64,000 nt of DNA, from positions 10,548,849 to 10,612,848 of the forward strand of contig JAZAYU010000011.1 of the NCBI GenBank assembly GCA_038501625.1, written 5' to 3'. Position numbers and translations under genes: made by a program. This document shows positions 57,401-64,000 of this stretch, in pieces. The stretch is from Corbicula japonica. Taxonomy: Eukaryota > Mollusca > Bivalvia > Venerida > Cyrenidae. Position 1 is the first letter of the stretch; the number at the start of each line of letters is the position of its first letter. The notes under the pieces were generated by a model. It made no database searches. It was not told the origin of the DNA and saw nothing but the letters and a program-made list of their open reading frames with translations.

Positions 57401-59826
57401 ACAAGTAAAATAAAATAACTAAACTGTGTCTGCTTCGCCTCTCTGTATTTCTTTCTTTCTTATATACGGATATATATAAATATTTTCCATCAACGCCGTT
57501 TATCTTTTTTAAAGATATTTCTTGTTTCTTTTATTTTCTCCTCTCTGATAGCAGAAGTTGTTTCGTGATGGATATTCAGGGAAGATAACAGCATTAAAAA
57601 TTTATGAAAGTAAGGGAATAAATATCAAATTAATGTCGTTATTTAAGAATGAACGTATGAAAATATAGAGATTTAAGGACTCTAGCTAATCTATGGATGA
57701 TATTAGCCCATGCCTGTATATTGTCAGTATGTTACAAACGCCCTACTGCCCCAGCGTGAAATACAGTACCTTGTAACAGACCGACTTGTTAACAGAACTA
57801 CGGAAAAGTTGTCTAGATAGCAAGAAAAGTAAAACGATATCTATAATTTTGCCACCACAAGCCATCATTTCCCCCCAAATAAAGTTATGTCCAAAATACA
57901 CACCCGCCAAATTGTTATAATTGGCTCGGTGGTAATATATACGTCAATATAGCAGTTCTCCAGTTGAAAGCCCGTGGTAATTTGTTGTCCGCGGTGTTCA
58001 AGACTTTCCAATCACTGTGCCAAATCTCTCAATCTTCAGCAACTAATCTATAGGATTATGTTCCACAATGCGCCAATCATGCATATTTAATAGGAAAAAA
58101 GTCAGAGCCATATTTATGGCGATCGACTTGGGTGAGGATGATAACACGAGAGAAAATCATCGCAAACATCCCGAGACCATACTAACACCACGCTATTTGC
58201 AAGAGAAGGCTGGTGAATATTTAAATAAATAGACAGTAATTAAAGGTTTTACGGTCCGTTCCCTCTACATTAATTCTTGTTTTGATGACCTCCCGACATG
58301 CAATTACTTAGGGTATTTTATTAAAGTAGTTGCATTTATTCAAATGCAATAAACTACATGTAGTAAAAACAAAGTGATCTCGAATGTCGTTTTTGTCAAT
58401 AAAATATTTTCTGTGCAGTGTAATGTAATTAAACTAAAGGTCCTACTTCCCTCTCAGGTTCGTCCTGCATGTGACATTTAACAGGTCTTTACAAAACATT
58501 CCTTATTCAAAGTGTACTTTCATTACTCACAAATTACTGTCATTATCCGTTATGTTCAGATCACGTGACGATTGCAAAGTTCAGAGCCAAACCAAGATTT
58601 TACTCACCGCCGTAAACTAGCATGCATATTTATTTCGAACAGAATTTTGCGACCAGAAAACAATCTAGACATACCGGTGTTTTGAGCGTATTGCTTAATT
58701 ATTCAATTATTCAAAGTATGAAGTACTTAGTGTCCGTAGAAATACACCAGAACAATCAAATTGCTCAACCATTGTGATGGTTTTATAACAACGAATTCTT
58801 AGAAGAGGATAAGAAAACCATCAGCTTCCGAAATCGAGCCAAGAAAGTTAATACGGTCCATAATCAGAAACAGCCGCATGCAAATATTAATAGAATTTAT
58901 TTATATCAAGTGTGACGGAGAGTCAAACAGATGAGCCCAAGATCATAAACTTGAGCTTTGAGATCAGTGTTAAATCTCGAGCATCTGATGCTTGAGATCT
59001 GAGACTGGTCTCCAATCATAGTTTATGACCTTATGCCCTGTCCGTCAAAATTTATATACGACGAATCCATGTATAATGTAATGTGACACTGACAGCCCCG
59101 GTCAGCACACCGGTCTACCAAATGGTGACTTCGAACTACTGATGCAGAGGTCATGCGTTAAATCTTGAGTTCAATGAAGACATACTGTTATTTCTATCGC
59201 AAGTAAGCAAGAAGCTTCACTCACTTTGAACAATCCAAACAGTTTTAATACCCTGATGAATGCAGTAAAATATAGATTAAATCCGTACTTAAAACTCTGA
59301 TAACATACTCATACTCACTTTACCCTTTCCTTTATAGAGACACCTTAATTGCATTGGCGAACAGTTTAGATCCAGATCAGCCGGCACATCCGTGCCGTCT
59401 GATCAGGATCTAAACTGTTCGCGTTTTGATTCGTTAGGTTATTTCTGACCAAAATGCAACCAGTGCTGATCCTGATCAGACGGCACGGATGTGCCGGCTG
59501 ATCTGGATCTAAACTGGTCGAACTTGCATAAAATGCATATATATGGAGGAAAGGGTTAAATACAAGACAGAAACGATAACTCGTTAACTTACCAGAATGA
59601 AGACATTGTAGCACTGTAGAATCATCTTCAAGTTGCTGATGCACTGCTGTTCAGGGGTCTGGTCCTTCTTGCGGACCCTGTGTGAGCGGTTGTAGCGTCC
59701 CTTAAGGCTGCTAACACTGCTTCGCTTGCCCAGACTGTGCCGATCCTTCTTGTCCTGGCGCAAACTGCCATCACGGTCTATGTGATCAAAGTGGTTGGTC
59801 TGCATGATTGGCCGCTTGTTCAATGG
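45405..59826 (-). CDS. Tetraspanin, 8 exons, lacks only its first coding exon (350 aa visible)
   Basis: Exons in transcription order: 59826-59593, 53560-53360, 52282-52208, 51451-51332, 49511-49409, 47507-47362, 46081-45998, 45494-45405. All junctions are GT-AG, phases agree, and the frame is open to a TAG at 45405-45407. The product shows a long basic tail, TM1, TM2 with FCGCCGTMRQE, TM3, and a large loop with GCCGAYG, VPDSCC, one C and GCYD. TM4 and an acidic tail follow. RNST in the loop is a possible N-glycosylation site. The first visible exon opens in phase 0 with no ATG at its start, so at least one coding exon lies upstream. I found no convincing candidate between 59827 and 64000, and the paralogue has a 15.5-kb first intron, so it is probably beyond the window. 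It is convergent with, and paralogous to, the plus-strand gene. Confidence 0.93.
45998..46081 (-). CDS. Tetraspanin (-) exon: GCYD and first half of TM4
   Basis: Twenty-eight codons after TTGTTTTCAG. It begins GCYDKAMEYLEQHF, with the last conserved loop cysteine, runs into ITIVTGSVPLLL, and ends at GTATGT in phase 0. It exists as a separate exon only in this paralogue. Confidence 0.93.
47061..47200. mobile_element. Palindromic MITE copy 13
   Basis: Full-length with a damaged right end (aatctcactattaggacc). It lies in the paralogue-specific intron of the minus tetraspanin, between 46081 and 47362. Confidence 0.9.
47362..47507 (-). CDS. Tetraspanin (-) exon: PDSCC segment
   Basis: Starts two bases into a codon after TTTTGCAG. 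It encodes YVPDSCCVDGESKVLC and a proline-rich stretch (GPPVYGPPNSK) and ends LHTT in phase 0 before GTAAGT. The intron that follows has no equivalent in the plus-strand gene, where YTEGC is read straight through. Confidence 0.93.
47940..48078 (+). mobile_element. SINE/LINE 3'-tail-like sequence with (ctgaaa) tail
   Basis: The block cttgcagccaaaggcaaaga, ttgctaatttgctgaataaa ends in actgaaactgaaac. A related core (gttagccaaaggcattt, ttgccgatttgctcataaaa) ends in a (ttg)n tail at 21895-21960, suggesting two retroposed tails of one family. It also lies in a tetraspanin intron. Confidence 0.45.
48194..48321. mobile_element. Palindromic MITE copy 14, 'gatcataaaactaag' subtype, best copy
   Basis: Starts gggcccaagatcataaaact and ends agttttatgatcttgggccc, a perfect 20-bp inverse. 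The centre is just ctgattggcatttcagccaa. This is the cleanest example of the second subtype. Confidence 0.92.
49409..49511 (-). CDS. Tetraspanin (-) exon: CCG of large loop
   Basis: Thirty-four codons plus one base (phase 1) after TGTACTTCAG. It begins LGCCGAYGDVNSDKSW and ends YKPDGK before a GTAGGT donor, slightly weaker than the GTAAGT used elsewhere in the gene. It is three codons longer than the plus-strand equivalent. Confidence 0.93.
49703..49850. mobile_element. Palindromic MITE copy 15
   Basis: Full-length main type, left gctgaaggttataaagctga, right cagttttataaccttgggca. It is about 190 bp upstream of the minus-strand CCG exon. Confidence 0.93.
49855..51330. other. Intron of minus tetraspanin, one possible repeat
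   Basis: The stretch 50985-51140 resembles the 'taagaccaccc' repeat at 29535 (ataaggaccacccaaataat). A 79-codon open frame over it is repeat-derived. Otherwise no feature is seen. Confidence 0.4.
51332..51451 (-). CDS. Tetraspanin (-) exon: start of large loop
   Basis: Forty codons between TTAAATTTCAG and GTAAGA. It begins ITEGIKEKFETT, includes RNSTNK (a possible N-glycosylation site) and ends LITDAWDSMQSS, matching the plus-strand exon in length and in its C-terminal block. Confidence 0.93.
51818..52175 (-). pseudogene. SAE1: SAE1-like retrocopy (SUMO-activating enzyme subunit 1, C-terminal part)
   Basis: Read on the minus strand from about 52120 to 51884, the frame matches the C-terminal end of SAE1/AOS1, the adenylating partner of UBA2 in SUMO activation. 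Visible blocks include FAELSPVCAIVGGILGQEII, KDAPHNNFFIYNGVEG and a natural-looking TAG end at 51884-51886. An in-frame TGA at 52037-52039 stands where the family has a cysteine (just before F-A-E), so it cannot make the full segment. The copy has no introns and is 5'-truncated. It is followed by about 65 bp of possible 3' UTR and then an A9 run (T-rich at about 51811-51819 on the plus strand), as expected for a reverse-transcribed mRNA. It sits inside an intron of the minus-strand tetraspanin, in the same orientation. The SAE1 match is from memory of the family, not a search. Confidence 0.82.
52208..52282 (-). CDS. Tetraspanin (-) exon: TM3
   Basis: Twenty-five codons between TGGTTTCAG and GTAAGA. 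YGVVLTLVLLTL through SFIFRDE forms TM3. The SAE1-like retrocopy lies in the intron immediately downstream (51818-52175), only about 30 bp from this donor. Confidence 0.93.
52763..52905. mobile_element. Palindromic MITE copy 16
   Basis: Full-length main type; catagccttataaaactgag on the left and aatctcagctttaaaacctt on the right. Open frames on both strands over it are repeat readings. Confidence 0.92.
53360..53560 (-). CDS. Tetraspanin (-) exon: TM1-TM2, CCG
   Basis: Sixty-seven codons after GTTCTAACCAG. ILGCGVLGVGVWLLV completes TM1; the small loop and TM2 follow, then FCGCCGTMRQEKF, then GTAAGT. A palindromic MITE begins only about 37 bp upstream of this exon (at 53598), close to the likely branch-point region. 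Confidence 0.95.
53598..53799. mobile_element. Palindromic MITE copy 17 with a duplicated right arm
   Basis: After a complete left arm and a right arm up to ctggtttccaaccagtcgcc, the segment cgccatttcagccaatcaga to gactggtttcc is repeated once more before the normal end (agctttataaccttcaacc). The extra ~62 bp makes a three-armed structure only about 37 bp upstream of the minus-strand exon at 53560. Confidence 0.9.
53864..53906. repeat. Foldback 'gatcc-gatcagac' fragment, copy i
   Basis: One arm unit (gcgaacagtgtagaacctga, ccaggcaggcacatctgtg) immediately outside the left arm of the large inverted repeat. Confidence 0.6.
54201..54271 (-). repeat. tRNA-Glu-like sequence, left arm (SINE head or tRNA pseudogene)
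   Basis: On the minus strand, tggtgtagtggttataacac matches a tRNA A-box region, cgcctctcaagcgg an anticodon arm with CTC (Glu), and ccgggttcaatactcgg a five-pair T arm with a B box. The acceptor ends do not pair well, so a working tRNA is unlikely. Pol III boxes may remain active (inference). Confidence 0.6.
54722..54855. repeat. Foldback 'gatcc-gatcagac' fragment, copy j, in the loop
   Basis: gacggcacggatgtgcccgg, then tgtgccggctgatcatcttt and cactgttcgcccatggcata, ending aaggagtaaagagt. It is a partly deleted right half. Confidence 0.6.
55694..56015. mobile_element. Foldback element, ~130-bp arms, in the loop of the large inverted repeat
   Basis: Left arm: agggaccgggtttcagcgaa, tttgacctagtactaatatt, tgcagccgccat, aacggaagtcc. 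Right arm: its inverse (ggacttccgttggtttaatg, gcggctgcgc, taatattagtaccaggtcaa, cgctgaaacctggtccct). The spacer is about 60 bp. No open frame. Confidence 0.85.
56521..56592 (+). repeat. tRNA-like sequence, right arm
   Basis: Plus-strand partner of 54201-54271: tgtagtgtagtggatgacac, cgcctcgcaagc, cccgggttcaatactcagga. The anticodon position reads CGC instead of CTC, and the stem pairing has decayed. Confidence 0.6.
56627..57103. mobile_element. Non-autonomous TIR transposon with TA target duplication
   Basis: Begins cactgtaaaaaatccccgtt and ends aacgggaaatttttacagtg. The inverted ends match for over 20 bp allowing small gaps. It is flanked by TA at 56625-56626 and 57104-57105. The other arm of the large inverted repeat preserves the empty site (gttgg-ta-gatttcgc on the equivalent strand, near 54150), with one TA. 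TA duplication and CACTG ends fit a Tc1/mariner-type MITE. The 87-codon open frame inside lacks motifs. Confidence 0.9.
57538..58930. other. Intron of minus tetraspanin, no feature seen
   Basis: AT-rich unique-looking DNA without a supported gene or repeat. Confidence 0.4.
58934..59040. mobile_element. Palindromic MITE copy 18, short
   Basis: Subtype with gcccaagatcataaacttga and tagtttatgaccttatgccc ends; the centre is deleted so that aagcatctgatgcttgag-type DNA (gcatctgatgcttgagatct) forms the tip of the hairpin. Confidence 0.85.
59320..59559. mobile_element. Foldback 'gatcc-gatcagac' element, copy k, best preserved
   Basis: It starts ttaccctttcctttatagag and ends atatggaggaaagggttaaa, an inverted pair. 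Two inner palindromes (gatcagccggcacatccgtg ccgtctgatc, and gatcagacggcacggatgtg ccggctgatc) are themselves inverse copies. The whole folds as two nested hairpins around a central gcgttttgattcgttaggtt spacer. It lies about 30 bp downstream of the donor of the first visible minus-strand exon. Confidence 0.92.
59593..59826 (-). CDS. Tetraspanin (-) first visible exon, N-terminal tail
   Basis: Seventy-eight codons between TCTTTTACAG and GTAAGT, phase 0. It begins PLNKRPIMQTNHFDHID, runs through a lysine/arginine- and serine-rich segment (KRSSVSSLKGRYNRSHR), and ends QCYNVFIL at the start of TM1. It is 33 codons longer than the plus-strand counterpart. Cysteines at CISN and QCYN near the membrane could be acylated. 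Confidence 0.9.
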
Positions 59827-59955
59827 CTGTAAAAGAATATGCGGTAATTTTTATTGATGTAAAAAAGAGACATAAATCTACTTGTTAGTAACTGGATAGC
59901 GGCTGCTTGGGCTTGTGTATGCATCAAGCAGGTCAGAGGTACAAAATGTAAGACC

Positions 59956-60086
59956 TGGGCTCAAGATCATAAAACTAAATCATGATACCAGTCTCAAATC
60001 TCAAGCATCTGATGGTCGCCATTTTAGCTAATCTGTTCTTGAGATTTGAGACTGGTTTCAATTTCAGTTTAGTAATCTTGGGCTGC
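59956..60086. mobile_element. Palindromic MITE copy 19, 'gatcataaaactaaa' subtype
   Basis: Left gggctcaagatcataaaact, right cagtttagtaatcttgggct. It is about 130 bp upstream of the exon at 59826. Confidence 0.85.
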
Positions 60087-60969
60087 TACAAACATAATTT
60101 TAAGGGGAATGCTATGAAGGCTCTTAATGAACAATCTATAGCTGACAGTCGTTTAACACAGACAGTAATACAACAACAATAATTCTGGCTGCGAAATGCT
60201 TCTGTTCCGTTCCATTTACAATTTTGGGTTTAGACGTTGGCAGAAATTTAAAAGTTGAAAACCACAGGTCAATCGCAACGCTGAAAAACCCAGTATGCTT
60301 AAACGACATACGATGTTTTTGAATCTGTAAGTAATCAATCATCTGTCCGCATAGGAATCTAATAAAGTGATTCCGTCCAGTCCATTATACAACGGAAATT
60401 AATAGAAGACAAATGAGCTGACAAATACTGTTTATGAGCTCCATTACGCTCTATTTCTTCTATTAAATGTCGCGGCCACGCATCACACAGCGTCCATATA
60501 TCGCTATCTTGCTGCGACCATTAGGGGGAAAACGAGAACGACCGGAGACAAAATCCGAGTTGCTGGGAAAAAAGAATAATGCGCTAATTGAGTTTTACAA
60601 ATTAGATTATGAATAATGGACCGAAAACAAAAAGGTTTTGTGTCAAATCTTGTCGTCATCGTTAAATGGTATTAAATGAAACCATAGAAAGCATAATGAG
60701 ACGTCAGAGGCTTGGTGTGACTTAGTGAATTGTCAGTAAAATCGAACACCAGGAGGCGGAAAGCGAGCTGATCAAGAAATTAATACATTCTCGAGAAAAT
60801 CCTGTTTTGTTTCAATTAAATTAATATTTCATAAATATAGTCCGATTTTACGCGTTGAGCCGTGAATGCACTTTTGTATTTATAGATTTTTGGAATATTC
60901 CACAAAATAGGGAAGTTAGATTGTCCTATCATATCTCATAATTTTGAAATTGAAAAACATGTAACAAAA

Positions 60970-61057
60970 AGGTTTCATAGCCGTGGCAGTAACGCTTCTG
61001 ATTTCTGATAATGTGTCAGAAGGGTTGTGAGTTCGAATCCTGTGAGCGGATCTTATT
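60970..61057 (+). repeat. tRNA-like SINE head
   Basis: A-box-like tttcatagccgtggcagtaa and B-box-like ttgtgagttcgaatcctgtg spaced by about 35 bp, followed by t-rich DNA. The pairing is too poor for a functional tRNA. Confidence 0.45.
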
Positions 61058-61494
61058 TTTAATGTCATTCTTTTCATTACAAATATGTAGACACCAACAT
61101 AATTGTCAAAAAACCGTGCAAATGTCGAGTAAGCTTTCATCAAGTCAGTTGGTAAGATGTCGCGATCGAAGCTTACTCAAAATACAGTTTTCGGACGATG
61201 CCAATACATTGTACAAAATGGTTTTGAAAAGAAGAGAATGTTATGAAGGTTCCATTAACTACAATTGTTTACAGAAAGTCAGGATTCACAAGTGTCAGTG
61301 CCCCTTTGGGGCAGCGGTGAATGGGGGACGGCAAGCTGCTCAACAACAATATATTTAAAAAAAATGAACAGAAACTAAATCAAAAGGCTTTGCAAAAGAT
61401 AATGATAAATTAACAATAAACTAAATAATATCATGCGGACTAAATTAATATTTAAAAAAGTAAACGAAAGACAAAAATAAAAAAGTTACTTTAA

Positions 61495-61566
61495 TTGGAT
61501 TCGAACTTGCAATGTTTGGAATCATAGCTCGAGATCTTTATCCACTGAGCTATTTCGCCGTGACTA
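61495..61566 (-). repeat. tRNA-like SINE head, opposite strand
   Basis: On the minus strand, gaaatagctcagtggataaa (A box) and gcaagttcgaatccaattaa (B box) sit at tRNA-like spacing with a 10-bp longer middle. It faces the piece at 60970-61057, an arrangement like the large inverted repeat at 53.9-57.5 kb. Confidence 0.5.
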
Positions 61567-62423
61567 ACTTTTGGCTGCTGAACATTTTTTAATGTCATAT
61601 AAGTTAAGTAAATTAACGGTACCTTTGTAAATTGACGTACTTTACCTATTTAGGATTATAACAATGGACTTGTCCAAAAGGTCACAGCTCACGGGTCAAA
61701 ATCGAACTATAGCGGAGATGTGAGAATGACCCGTTGTTTTGCACGGGTTTCTAATCCTTTTCTAAACAACGGCGTATCCGATTGAAAAACTTTTATTTTT
61801 GAAAACTTATCTTGATTATAGTGGCCTCGACTATAGGTACACAAGGTCCTGGAATACTTTGCTAACATACTTCGGTGTATTGAAAACCGTTAATCACTGC
61901 CATAAAATATTTCATACTCCAAAGAGTTTTTTTAATCATTTGTCTGCCAGTCCTATTTGTTATAAAACCATTAGACTGTTAGTGAATTTTGATAGTAGCT
62001 TTTGTCGCAGACCAGTAATCTAAACTGCTCTTATAGATCTCCAAAGACTTCCAATTCTCCCCAAATCAGATTCAATGTCGCTAATTTTATAATGGTGTTC
62101 CGCTATAAAAGACATTAAATGATGAAAGAGCTTTTAAAAGAGAATATAGTTCTACGACGCATCTCATGTATCCAGGGAACGCATGCCCATGTTATTAGTC
62201 CTATAGAATTAAGTTGTAATTTTATACAGACAGAACTAAACAACTTAAAATAAGTTATTCTTTGTTTACAAAACACATATAAATATAACATAACATAGCG
62301 TAGCAGTGGTTCCACGTTACAGAATTTGTCGTTTTCTGCCGTTGGGCTGTAGGCGAAAAGGTATGACCGGAAGTTGTCTATAAATAGTACAACTTTAAAC
62401 CTTTACTGTTTTGTTTTGCCTGA

Positions 62424-62571
62424 CTGGACTCAAGATTATAAATTTGAGAGGAAAACCAGTCTAAAATCTCAAGCACCCGATTGGCTGAAATGAAGACTAG
62501 CCTCTAGGTGGCCAATCAGATGCTTGATATTTGAGACTGGTTAGTTTTAGTATTATGATCTAGGGGTCTGC
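62424..62571. mobile_element. Palindromic MITE copy 20, diverged
   Basis: ggactcaagattataaattt on the left and gatatttgagactggttagt, attatgatctagggg on the right; the centre tgaagactagcctctaggtg is unlike the other copies. Confidence 0.75.
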
Positions 62572-62574
62572 TTC

Positions 62575-63495
62575 ACTGATAATTTACCACTTAGTGTGCA
62601 AAGCTGTAAACCATGTACATGGTCGTAGAGAATGTAAACGGTCGTATGGAATAAGTCTACAGCACAATAAATTTCTCTTTCACATTTCTCGAGCATTTAA
62701 CAATATTCTAATTTCCATTGGCACAATTCCTGCTCAACGAAAGATCCCGAGCAGCCACCAAGCTGTCGACCTCTTGGCTTTTTTGAAAACCATGATTGCT
62801 TTTTAATGTCGGAATAAAACATAAATCGTTTTGTGACAACAATTAAGGAAAGTTCGATATAGCTGTGTTATTTTGGAGATTGCGCCAGACACTGTCTTAA
62901 TGATTGTCGCAGCTGGCCAACAGAACATCAAGTGAGATAATTTAGTAATAAAGAGGAATATAGCGGGACCACCAGAAACAACACAGACACCTGAAAAACA
63001 AATCTGTCTATAACAGGAACTGCAGTAGCTTTTGGGAACGGTTTTAGCTGTTTTAAGAACGTATAGATAAAAGTCCCATTGTGAGGTCTTCACAAATTTT
63101 TTTTAGCGAAAATAGTGAAATATGCATATAAGAAATAGCCACATACAGAAAACACAGCCTCCCCACACAGCCAACAAGCAGAAAGGAAAGATGAACATGT
63201 GTAATAAAATTATCAATTTTAAAACAGACACCACAAAAATTACGAGAAAGAGCACCTGATGGGTAACGGCCTTGGAACGTTAAGTGCAAAACAATGCCAC
63301 ATGGGGTTAAAGCATGGTTCTAGGGTGCACCAATCTCACACTTGCCCCAACAGGTTCTCATATGAACAAAACAAAAACAAGTTGTCTTGATGAAATTACT
63401 CCAACCCGACCATCAACTAAAAAGCGAGTGTGACAACGTTAAACAGTAGGAACGTACACAACTAGGCCTACAGCCCTCTTGCAGTAGACCAGCAG
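62575..63495. other. No gene recognised
   Basis: Small open frames on both strands (62594-62806, 62803-63289) carry no motif I can name. Confidence 0.4.
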
Positions 63496-63498
63496 GTA

Positions 63499-63698
63499 TG
63501 TCGCCATTTCAGCCAATCAGATGCTTGAGATTTGAGACTGGTTTCCATGCTCAGTTTTATAACCTTGGGCACAGGGCTGAAGGTTATAAAGCTGAGTTTG
63601 GAAACCAGTCTCAAATCTCAAGCATCTGATTGGCTGAAATGGCGACCGGTCGCCATTTCAGCCAATCAGATGCTTGAGATTTGAGACTGATTTCCATG
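63499..63698. mobile_element. Palindromic MITE copies 21-22, head-to-tail: half copy plus near-full copy
   Basis: A right half (tcgccatttcagccaatcag to ttttataaccttgggca, 63499-63572) is followed directly by a second copy (gggctgaaggttataaagct at about 63574 onward) that has lost its own last ~30 bp (stops at ctgatttccatgg). The two share a junction (ttgggcacagggctgaagg) with almost no spacer. Confidence 0.9.
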
Positions 63699-64000
63699 GT
63701 GAAAGCGGAAACTACCTCAATCGTCTTGAAATTCAAAGAAAATCGAATCAAGAAAAACTTAATTTCGATTTGAGTGCTCCCATAATAAAACCTCTAACAA
63801 TTAGTGTTCTGTCTTTCATTTTTGCGTCGTTTTCTTGAAACTCTTTTCTTATCAACTTTTGTATCTAGGAATAGTGGGATCGAAGTTGAACGACATGATC
63901 CAATTTCTGCTATTTACATTGTTGTCAAACGGACGTGGCGGCTCGATAAGAGGAAATAATGGGACAATTTATCATCACAAGGAATGGGGTGCAGGCTGAT

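Larger units (their letters stand above)
53913..57537. mobile_element. Large inverted repeat (~3.6 kb) with tRNA-like sequence in both arms
   Basis: The left arm 53913-54705 is inverted at 56059-57537. Matching landmarks are aagataaacggcgttgatgg against its inverse near 57490, ttattcagtttcaataaaat against its inverse near 57195, and the tRNA-like blocks. The block gcttagacagctaacgccga at the inner end matches 56061-56085. The right arm is longer because it carries a 477-bp insertion (56627-57103) and a local duplication of ~110 bp near 56140-56280. The 1.35-kb loop contains another foldback (55694-56015). The tRNA-like heads point outward. It resembles a foldback/SINE-pair element; no coding sequence is recognised. 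It lies in the intron between the first two visible exons of the minus tetraspanin. Confidence 0.85.
60090..62420. other. No gene recognised; two facing tRNA-like pieces
   Basis: This region lies upstream of the first visible minus-strand exon. I searched it for an exon ending in phase 0 before a GTAAGT-like donor and found none that reads convincingly. It contains tRNA-like sequences at 60970-61057 and 61495-61566. The 115-codon frame 61011-61358 runs out of the first tRNA-like piece and shows no motif. Confidence 0.4.

Noticed and set aside
61011..61358. Plus-strand 115-codon frame
   Set aside because: Starts inside a tRNA-like piece and has no recognisable domain; more likely repeat-derived.

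Overview
The window looks like animal nuclear DNA, most likely from a marine invertebrate and probably a bivalve mollusc. It is AT-rich. Its genes are split by long GT-AG introns, and it is packed with short palindromic (foldback) repeats, satellite DNA, tRNA-like SINE pieces and decayed transposons. I see no bacterial-type operons, no rRNA and no CRISPR array. The bivalve guess rests on the general style of the repeats and is an inference.

The only genes I can defend fully are two multi-exon tetraspanins in tail-to-tail (convergent) order. The plus-strand gene is complete: eight coding exons from 14648 to 35615 give 349 residues. The minus-strand gene is nearly complete: eight exons from 59826 down to 45405 give 350 residues, and its first coding exon is not in the window. 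The two share exon lengths (201, 75 and 120 bp for the third, fourth and fifth coding exons), intron phases, the CCG motifs, the six extracellular cysteines and an unusually long basic N-terminal tail. They are paralogues from an inverted duplication. They differ by one intron, which splits the last part of the large extracellular loop from transmembrane segment 4 in the minus-strand gene only.

Layout: 1-4290 holds unassigned DNA with two copies of a palindromic MITE. From 4293 to about 9945 is a satellite of ~55-bp monomers. It is split by a ~2.9-kb DNA transposon with 31-bp inverted ends and a broken transposase-like gene, and by the 3' end of a LINE-like retroelement. Between 9946 and 14614 there is only one unrecognised open stretch near 12.1-12.5 kb. 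From 14648 to 35615 is the plus tetraspanin, with a 15.5-kb first intron holding foldback elements, minisatellites and SINE-like pieces. The 9.8 kb between the two 3' ends (35616-45404) holds more palindromic repeats and one exon-like cysteine-rich open stretch at 44776-44943. From 45405 to 59826 is the minus tetraspanin. Its introns contain a retrocopy of the end of SAE1 (SUMO-activating enzyme subunit 1) with a premature stop, and a ~3.6-kb inverted repeat with tRNA-like sequences in both arms. One arm of that repeat is interrupted by a TA-flanked transposon whose empty site survives in the other arm. From 59827 to 64000 are palindromic repeats, tRNA-like pieces and unassigned DNA.

The tetraspanins are membrane organisers, and nothing else in the window forms a pathway with them. 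The novelty lies mainly in genome structure: an inverted paralogue pair with an intron difference, nested mobile elements whose order of insertion can be read directly, a 218-bp higher-order satellite unit, and a palindromic MITE family with about 22 copies in 64 kb.
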